This document shows positions 5,215 through 10,000 of a stretch of 10,000 nucleotides of DNA, in pieces. Below the pieces are notes generated by a model that saw only the letters and a list, made by a program, of their open reading frames with translations, did no database searches and was not told the DNA's origin. This stretch comes from DASPXK01 sp035637315 (lineage in GTDB: Bacteria > Chloroflexota > UBA6077 > JACCZL01): positions 1 to 10,000 of the forward strand of contig DASPXK010000156.1 of assembly GCA_035637315.1 (NCBI GenBank), written 5' to 3'. The position numbers and the translations under genes are program-made. Within the stretch, counting starts at the first letter, position 1. The number at the start of each line of letters is the position of its first letter.

Positions 5215-7623
5215 GTGAGCACGCGCGCGCTCGGGGCGCCGATCCGTCGCAACGAGGACCCGCGCTTATTGCTTGGCCGCGGGCGGTACGTGGACGATGT
5301 TCGTCTCCCGGACATGCTCTACGCGGCGATCCTCAGGAGCCCGCACGGCCACGCCCGCATCCGCCGCATTGACTTCCGCGAGGCCCAGCAGGCGAAGGGG
5401 GTGGCGCTGACCATCTCGGCCGCTGAGCTGGGTGAGCTCAACCAGCCGGGACCGCTGCTGATCCCACATCCGGCCCTGTTCCATCCGAAGACTCAAAGGC
5501 CGCTGGCTGTCGACCGTGTCCGCTACGCCGGGGAGGCCGTGGCCCTAGTAGTGGCGGAGAGTCGCTACGCGGCCGAGGACGTCCTCGACCTCATTCAGGT
5601 CGAGTATGAGCCTGTGCCGGCGGCGGTGGACCTGGCGCAGGCGTGTGAAGAGGGTGCGCCCCTCGTGCACGAGGACGCGCCACGAAATGTGTGCGCGACG
5701 TTTCCGCAGCGCGTCGGGGACACCGACGCCGCGTTCACGCGGGCCCACCGCGTCCTTCGCGACCGCCTGAGCATCGAGCGAAGCGCCGGCCAACCAATCG
5801 AGGCGCGCGGTGTGGTGGCGCACTTCGACGCGCAGGACGGGACGCTGACGGCTTGGATCTCAACCCAGGCCCCGTTGCCGCTGGCAAATGGACTGGCCGG
5901 CCTGTTTGGCCTGCCGGAGCACAAGGTGCGCGTCATCGCCCCCGACGTCGGGGGCGGCTTCGGCACGAAGATCATGATGTTCTACCCGGAAGAGATCCTG
6001 GTCCCCTACGCGGCGATTCGGCTCGGCCGACCGGTCAAATGGACCGAGGACCGCCGCGAGCATTTGATCGCCGCGAATCACGAGCGCGGCCAGGTGCATG
6101 ATGTCGAGATCGCGGTCGACGAGCGCGGCGTGATCATCGGCCTGCGCGACCGTTTCATCCACGATACCGGCGCCTACACCCCGTACGGGATCGTGGTGCC
6201 CTGCATCACCGCCACGCAGCTGCCCGGGATGTACAAGCTGCCGAACTACGACGTTGAGTTCTCCGTGGTGTTCACCAACAAGGTCCCGGTCAGCCCGTAC
6301 CGCGGGGCCGGACGCCCGCACGGCGCCTTCGTCATGGAGCGGATCATCGACCGCGTGGCCCGTGAGCTGAACCTCGACCGCAACGAGGTCCGCCATCGCA
6401 ACCTGGTGCAGCCGGATGAGTTTCCCTGGGACGTGGGACTGACCTTCCAGGACGGCGGGCCCACCCGCTACGACAGTGGGGACTTCCCGGCCGTGCTGAA
6501 CAAGGCGCTGGCGACGATCGAGGTCGATCGATTTCGGGCCGAACAGGTCGGAGCACGGCGGCACGGCCGTCACCTGGGACTGGGCGTCGCCTGTTACGTC
6601 GAGGGGACGGGGATCGGGCCCTACGAGGGCGCGCACGTTAGGGTTGAGCCGTCTGGCAAGGTGTACGTCTCGACGGGCCTGACGACCCAGGGCCAGGGCC
6701 ACTACACGACCTTTGCCCAGCTCGTTGCGCACGAGCTAAGCGTCGACCCGGCCGACGTGACGGTCGTGACCGGGGACACGGCTGCGTTCAACTGGGGGGC
6801 CGGCACGTACGCCAGCCGCGCACTGGTGACGGCCGGGAACGCGGTGGCCGCGGCGGCGCGGTCCGTCCGCCAGAAGGCGTTCAAGATCGCGGCCGAGCTA
6901 CTCGAGGCCTCGCCGGACGATCTCGAGCTGGCCGAGGCACGTATCCACGTGCGCGGCTCCCCTGGCCAGAACCTGGCGCTCGGGGCGCTGGCGACGGTGG
7001 CAAACCCGATCCGCTACGCATACGGTAAGGAATCGGCCGCCCAGGCGCTGCAGCTGCTGAAGCCACGGCTGGGCGCCGTCCTGGCCGACGGCGAGGAACC
7101 CGGGCTCGAAGCGAGAGCCTATTTCGCACCGCAGCAATCGACGTTCGCCAACGGCTGCCACGCCGCGGTCGTGGAAGTCGACATCGAGACCGGCGAGGTG
7201 GTCTTCGTGCGTTACGTCGTAGTCCACGACTGCGGGGTACTGGTCAATCCGACGATCGTGGAGGGTCAGATCCAGGGCGGCGTATCGCAGGGCATCGGGG
7301 GCTCGCTATTCGAGCGGCTGGTCTACGACGAGACTGGCCAGATGCTCTCGGCCTCGTTCATGGACTTCCTGATGCCGACAGCGGCCGAGATCCCATCGCT
7401 GAGGATCGAGCACCTCGAGACACCGTCACCGCTGAACCCGCTCGGGATCAAGGGAGTCGGCGAGGCCGGCGCGATCCCGGTCCCGGCCCTGGTGGCCGAG
7501 GCCATCGACGACGCGCTGTCGCCGCTCGGCGTGCGGATCACGGAGATGCCGGTCGATCCCGCCGCCCTGCGCGGGCTCATTCGCCAGGCCAGCAACGAGC
7601 GGCACGCCCCCTCGTCATCCTGA
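5215..7623 (+). CDS. Molybdenum hydroxylase large subunit (xanthine dehydrogenase/CoxL-like)
   Basis: An 802-residue molybdopterin-binding subunit of the xanthine dehydrogenase superfamily, which hydroxylates aldehydes or nitrogen heterocycles using water. The N-terminus (GAPIRRNEDPRLLLGRGRYVDD) is the typical start of CoxL-like proteins and supports the GTG at 5215; longer frames upstream are a shadow of the DUF1116 gene. Cofactor motifs include DVGGGFGTK (244-252), TTQGQGH (490-496) and GVGEAGAI, where Glu750 is the expected catalytic base. The active-site loop reads PYRGAGR (361-367), not the AYRCSFR of true aerobic CO dehydrogenase, so this is a form II or general hydroxylase and CO is not the expected substrate. 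The FAD (CoxM) and 2Fe-2S (CoxS) subunits needed for electron transfer are not adjacent. The last residues (HAPSSS) are encoded partly by a repeat. Confidence 0.95.
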   Translation: MSTRALGAPIRRNEDPRLLLGRGRYVDDVRLPDMLYAAILRSPHGHARIRRIDFREAQQAKGVALTISAAELGELNQPGPLLIPHPALFHPKTQRPLAVDRVRYAGEAVALVVAESRYAAEDVLDLIQVEYEPVPAAVDLAQACEEGAPLVHEDAPRNVCATFPQRVGDTDAAFTRAHRVLRDRLSIERSAGQPIEARGVVAHFDAQDGTLTAWISTQAPLPLANGLAGLFGLPEHKVRVIAPDVGGGFGTKIMMFYPEEILVPYAAIRLGRPVKWTEDRREHLIAANHERGQVHDVEIAVDERGVIIGLRDRFIHDTGAYTPYGIVVPCITATQLPGMYKLPNYDVEFSVVFTNKVPVSPYRGAGRPHGAFVMERIIDRVARELNLDRNEVRHRNLVQPDEFPWDVGLTFQDGGPTRYDSGDFPAVLNKALATIEVDRFRAEQVGARRHGRHLGLGVACYVEGTGIGPYEGAHVRVEPSGKVYVSTGLTTQGQGHYTTFAQLVAHELSVDPADVTVVTGDTAAFNWGAGTYASRALVTAGNAVAAAARSVRQKAFKIAAELLEASPDDLELAEARIHVRGSPGQNLALGALATVANPIRYAYGKESAAQALQLLKPRLGAVLADGEEPGLEARAYFAPQQSTFANGCHAAVVEVDIETGEVVFVRYVVVHDCGVLVNPTIVEGQIQGGVSQGIGGSLFERLVYDETGQMLSASFMDFLMPTAAEIPSLRIEHLETPSPLNPLGIKGVGEAGAIPVPALVAEAIDDALSPLGVRITEMPVDPAALRGLIRQASNERHAPSSS

Positions 7624-7710
7624 ATGCCTCCTTGTCATCCTGAGCCCTTCGTTCCTCAGAACAAGTGCGCTTCGCGGGGTAAACTCCGCGCAGGACCTCA
7701 TGGTCAGGCG
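7611..7710. repeat. TGTCATCCTGAGC-type intergenic repeat with two hairpins
   Basis: CTCGTCATCCTGA at 7611-7623 is repeated as CTTGTCATCCTGA at 7631-7643, a period of 20 bases. The first copy overlaps the 3' end of the hydroxylase gene and provides its TGA stop. After the second copy come two small hairpins: CTGAG at 7640-7644 with CTCAG at 7655-7659, and CGCGG at 7673-7677 with CCGCG at 7686-7690. The composition resembles dispersed repeats I recall from Chloroflexota-type genomes (inference from memory). It fills most of the 126-base spacer before the YciI-like gene. The hairpins could also slow transcription. Confidence 0.65.
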
Positions 7711-7749
7711 CGCGCCATTCAGCCCTGCGCTCGTGGTGACCCGGCTCGA

Positions 7750-8031
7750 GTGTCCAGACAACGATACGCGCTGATCTTTGAACGCACGGCTGCGCAGCCG
7801 AACGCCGAGGTGATCGCGGAGCACCGCCGTCGCCTGGGTGAGCTGGCGCGGTTGGGCCTGGTTGTGATGGCCGGCCCGTTCGAGGGCGGCGGCGGGATCG
7901 TGATCCTGGAGGTGGCGAGCCGGAGCGAGGCGGAGGCCGTCGTCGAGGCCGACCCGTTCGTAGTGCAGGGCACGCACAGCTACCGCCTCGTTCGATGGCT
8001 GCAGGACCTCGGGCCCGGCGCGACCGAGTGA
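7750..8031 (+). CDS. YciI-like family protein
   Basis: A 93-residue cytoplasmic protein of the YciI fold (ferredoxin-like alpha+beta dimer). The family pattern is clear: RYALIFERT strand, EHRRRLGELARLG helix with the conserved His25, VVMAGPF strand, then SRSEAEAVVEADPFVVQG with Asp68 in the DPF motif, and a final YRLVRWL strand. In characterised members the His-Asp pair is proposed to form an active site, but no general reaction is established, so the function here is unknown. The GTG at 7750 is chosen because it starts exactly at the first conserved strand; upstream sequence in this frame is repeat-derived. There is no evident Shine-Dalgarno motif. It overlaps the following propeller gene by 4 bases, so they are likely cotranslated. 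Confidence 0.87.
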   Translation: MSRQRYALIFERTAAQPNAEVIAEHRRRLGELARLGLVVMAGPFEGGGGIVILEVASRSEAEAVVEADPFVVQGTHSYRLVRWLQDLGPGATE

Positions 8032-9059
8032 CACGCCGGACTGCGGTGAGCGCAGAGCTGAGGGCCGGTCGCTGGCGCCTCTTCGCGGCGTGCGGACTCG
8101 CACTCGTCTTCGCCGTCGGGACACTGGCATGGGAAATGGTGGAGGAGATCCGACAGGCCCAACCGGGCGCCAGTGGTCGACTGCTCATGCCCCAAAGGGG
8201 TGGCCTGGTGGTCTTCGACTTCGCGACACGCCAGTCGCGCGAGCTGCTGCCCGCGGCGCAGAACTCGACGGTTACCGCTGCCACGTGGAGTCCGGACCGT
8301 GCGCGGGTCGCCTACGCCCAGTTCCACCGCCGGCCTGACGACACGGTCAGCAGCTCGGAGCTGTTCGTCCTGCCGACGGCCGGCGGGACACCGGACCTGA
8401 TCGTCCCGCGCGACAGGCCCGGGACGCTCCTGGATACTCCCGTTTGGGCGCCTGACGGCCGGATGCTGTACTTCGCCTACCAGGGCCTGGACGGACGCCG
8501 CCCGGTGGTCCGCGTCGAGCGAATCGGCATGCCGGGCGGGGGCACACCCCAGGTCCTTTACGAGGATGCGTCGTTTCCGGCCCTGTCGCCCGATGGACGA
8601 GCGGTGGTCTTCGTCAAGGACGATCCGGCCGGCCAGGGTTTATGGGTCGGCGCGTCCGACGGCGGTGATGCGCGCGAGATGCTGCAGGCCGGGCTCTTCA
8701 AGGCGATCATGGGCCCGCGATTCGCGCCCGACGGCTCACGGGTGGCCTTCACCGCTCAGGGCTCCGGGCCGCAGGCCAATGCGGGCTCGCGGGCTACCAG
8801 CCTCCTCGAGTGGTTTCGAGTCCCAGTCGCCGAGGCGCATGGGGAACCATGGAACATATGGACCGTTCGACCTGACGGCACCGACCCACGCCGACTGAGC
8901 TTCCTGCAGGAGGACGAACCGCTCGTCGCCTGGTCGCCAGACGGTCGCTGGCTGGCCGTGCTGGGGACCGGTGGACTGTGGTTGCTGGACCCGAGCGGGG
9001 TGCGCGATCCTCAGCGGATCGGCGAGGGCAGCTTCGGCGCGATCGACTGGGCTAGTTAA
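8028..9059 (+). CDS. Membrane-anchored PD40/TolB-like beta-propeller protein
   Basis: About 343 residues with an N-terminal signal anchor at roughly 14-36 (WRLFAACGLALVFAVGTLAW), placing the rest outside the cytoplasm. The remainder carries WD40-like PD40 repeats: WSPDRARVAYA, WAPDGRMLYFAY, LSPDGRAVVFV, FAPDGSRVAFT, a degenerate VRPDGTDPRRL, and WSPDGRWLAVLG, consistent with a TolB-type six-bladed propeller. No catalytic domain is fused to it, so a binding or scaffolding role is likely. The GTG at 8028 gives a GTGA overlap with the YciI-like gene; an ATG at 7995 and a GTG at 8046 are alternatives. The partner or ligand is unknown. No TolA/TolQ/TolR or Pal gene is nearby, so it should not be named TolB. 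Confidence 0.88.
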   Translation: MTRRTAVSAELRAGRWRLFAACGLALVFAVGTLAWEMVEEIRQAQPGASGRLLMPQRGGLVVFDFATRQSRELLPAAQNSTVTAATWSPDRARVAYAQFHRRPDDTVSSSELFVLPTAGGTPDLIVPRDRPGTLLDTPVWAPDGRMLYFAYQGLDGRRPVVRVERIGMPGGGTPQVLYEDASFPALSPDGRAVVFVKDDPAGQGLWVGASDGGDAREMLQAGLFKAIMGPRFAPDGSRVAFTAQGSGPQANAGSRATSLLEWFRVPVAEAHGEPWNIWTVRPDGTDPRRLSFLQEDEPLVAWSPDGRWLAVLGTGGLWLLDPSGVRDPQRIGEGSFGAIDWAS

Positions 9060-9069
9060 GCTCGAGCTG

Positions 9070-9074
9070 GGAGG
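9070..9074 (+). promoter_or_regulatory. Shine-Dalgarno site of the Kelch gene
   Basis: GGAGG lies five bases before the ATG at 9080. It fixes the start of the truncated Kelch gene and is the best ribosome site in the window; most other genes here lack one. Confidence 0.8.
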
Positions 9075-9079
9075 TGTTG

Positions 9080-10000
9080 ATGTATCCACGCACTCCGGCG
9101 GCGATGGTGATCGGGATGAGTCTGGCGTTGGGCCTGATTGGTTCGGCGGGCGGACAGCAGGGAAGCTGGGCGTCGGGACCGCCAGTCCCGACGCCCCGGG
9201 CCGAGGTGGCCGTGGCCGAAATGGGCGGCCAGGTCTATGTTTTGGGGGGCGGGGTTGGCCCCTCACTGCAGGCGAATGAGGTCTTCGACTCCGCCGCCCA
9301 GACCTGGGCCAGCCGCGCGGCGATGCCGCAGGCCTTGAACCACCATGGCGCCGCATCGCTCAATAACAGGTTGTACGTGTTCGGCGGGTTCGATCCGAAC
9401 GGCCGGCCAACGACCGCGGCTCTTGAGTACGACCCGTCGAGCGATAGCTGGCGCTCCCTTGCGGCGCTGCCCACACCGCGCGGCTCGCCCGGCGTGGCCG
9501 TTCTGGGCGGGTTGATCTACGTGGTCGGCGGGATCGGTGTCCGCAATACGCCAGTCACCGAGATCTACGACCCGAGCGCGGATTCCTGGCGCCCCGGCGG
9601 TGACCTTAACCTGGCGCGCGATCACTTTGTGCTGGCCAGCGCCGGCGGGTGGCTGTACTCGATTGGCGGGCGGATCGGAAATTTCGCGCGCAACGTCGAT
9701 ACCGTCGAAGTGTACGACCCATCGGCCGGGCTTTGGTCGTTTGCCACGCCGATGCCGGAGGCTCGCAGTGGGATCACTGGGGCCGTCGTTGGGAGTCAGA
9801 TCTACGTCTTCGGCGGCGAGGACCCGGCCCAGACCCACGGCGAGGTATTCGTGTACGACACCGCCTCCGACAGCTGGGGCCAGGGCGCCCCGATGCCCAC
9901 GCCCCGCCACGGACTGGGCGCAGCGACCATCGGCGGATCGATCTCCGTCCTAGCCGGTGGCCTCCGGCCCGGCGGTGGCAGCGACGCCGACACGCACGAG
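9080..10000 (+). CDS. Secreted Kelch-repeat beta-propeller protein, 3' end outside window
   Basis: An open frame of 307 codons runs from the ATG at 9080 off the right edge. It begins with a probable signal peptide (AAMVIGMSLALGLIGSAGG, about residues 7-25). At least six Kelch motifs follow at roughly 50-residue spacing, seen as hydrophobic strand plus Gly-Gly: VYVLGGG, LYVFGG, IYVVGG, LYSIGG, IYVFGG and ISVLAGG. Each is followed by the usual Tyr-Asp/Phe-Asp and Trp positions (EYDPSSDSW, IYDPSADSW, VYDPSAGLW, VYDTASDSW). Six motifs could close one propeller, but a longer protein with a further domain is possible. It starts 20 bases after the PD40 gene, so the two are probably cotranscribed. 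Kelch domains mostly bind proteins or glycans; no catalytic signature is visible. Confidence 0.9.
   Translation, partial: MYPRTPAAMVIGMSLALGLIGSAGGQQGSWASGPPVPTPRAEVAVAEMGGQVYVLGGGVGPSLQANEVFDSAAQTWASRAAMPQALNHHGAASLNNRLYVFGGFDPNGRPTTAALEYDPSSDSWRSLAALPTPRGSPGVAVLGGLIYVVGGIGVRNTPVTEIYDPSADSWRPGGDLNLARDHFVLASAGGWLYSIGGRIGNFARNVDTVEVYDPSAGLWSFATPMPEARSGITGAVVGSQIYVFGGEDPAQTHGEVFVYDTASDSWGQGAPMPTPRHGLGAATIGGSISVLAGGLRPGGGSDADTHE

Noticed and set aside
5860..6732. A 290-codon minus-strand frame inside the hydroxylase gene
   Set aside because: Antisense shadow of a high-GC gene; the sequence has no domain and the opposite strand has clear cofactor motifs.
5215..7623. Annotation as aerobic carbon monoxide dehydrogenase CoxL
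   Set aside because: The form I AYRCSFR loop with its Cys is missing and no coxM or coxS is adjacent.
7577..8284. A 235-codon minus-strand frame across the repeat, YciI-like and PD40 genes
   Set aside because: It is Arg/Pro/Ser-rich, spans the repeat and is antisense to two well-supported genes.
8028..9059. Annotation as the Tol-Pal protein TolB
   Set aside because: It has PD40 repeats and a signal anchor but no TolB N-terminal domain and no tol or pal neighbours.
9263..9910. A 215-codon minus-strand frame opposite the Kelch gene
   Set aside because: Antisense shadow; the plus strand has six regular Kelch motifs and a good ribosome site.

Overview
This is a high-GC window, mostly with strong GC3 bias in the coding frames, that reads as a bacterial chromosome. 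The combination of a cysteine-type CcmE in a System I cytochrome c maturation cluster, frequent GTG starts with few Shine-Dalgarno motifs, secreted PD40 and Kelch propellers, a DUF1116 protein, a CoxL-like molybdenum hydroxylase and a TGTCATCCTGAGC-type intergenic repeat suggests a soil or environmental Chloroflexota member. This taxonomic placement is inference; no rRNA or other marker gene is present.

Left part (1-2371, all minus strand): a cytochrome c biogenesis operon, read from high to low coordinates. It runs TlpA/CcmG-like membrane thioredoxin, then CcdA, then a small CopD-like membrane protein, then CcmE, then the first 14 codons of a probable CcmF cut by the window edge. CcdA would carry electrons across the membrane to the CcmG-like protein, which keeps apocytochrome cysteines reduced. 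CcmE carries haem to CcmF for ligation. The CcmE haem-binding residue is Cys, not the classical His.

Middle (2372-3742): a 131-bp gap with a tandem 7-bp repeat and a long inverted repeat, then a minus-strand GAF-LuxR regulator without a receiver domain, then a roughly 340-bp divergent intergenic region.

Right-centre (3743-7623, plus strand): a DUF1116 protein (the family of AllG, a subunit of oxamate carbamoyltransferase), followed 53 bp later by a molybdenum-cofactor hydroxylase large subunit. The expected partner subunits of both (FdrA/AllH; FAD and 2Fe-2S subunits) are not in the window. The pair may act on a nitrogenous heterocycle or ureide, but the substrate is unknown.

Right end (7624-10000, plus strand): a 126-bp repeat-derived spacer whose first copy supplies the stop codon of the hydroxylase gene. 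It is followed by a YciI-like protein, a membrane-anchored PD40/TolB-like propeller overlapping it by 4 bp, and a secreted Kelch propeller that runs off the window. These three look like one operon. No tRNA, rRNA, CRISPR array, insertion sequence or phage gene was seen.
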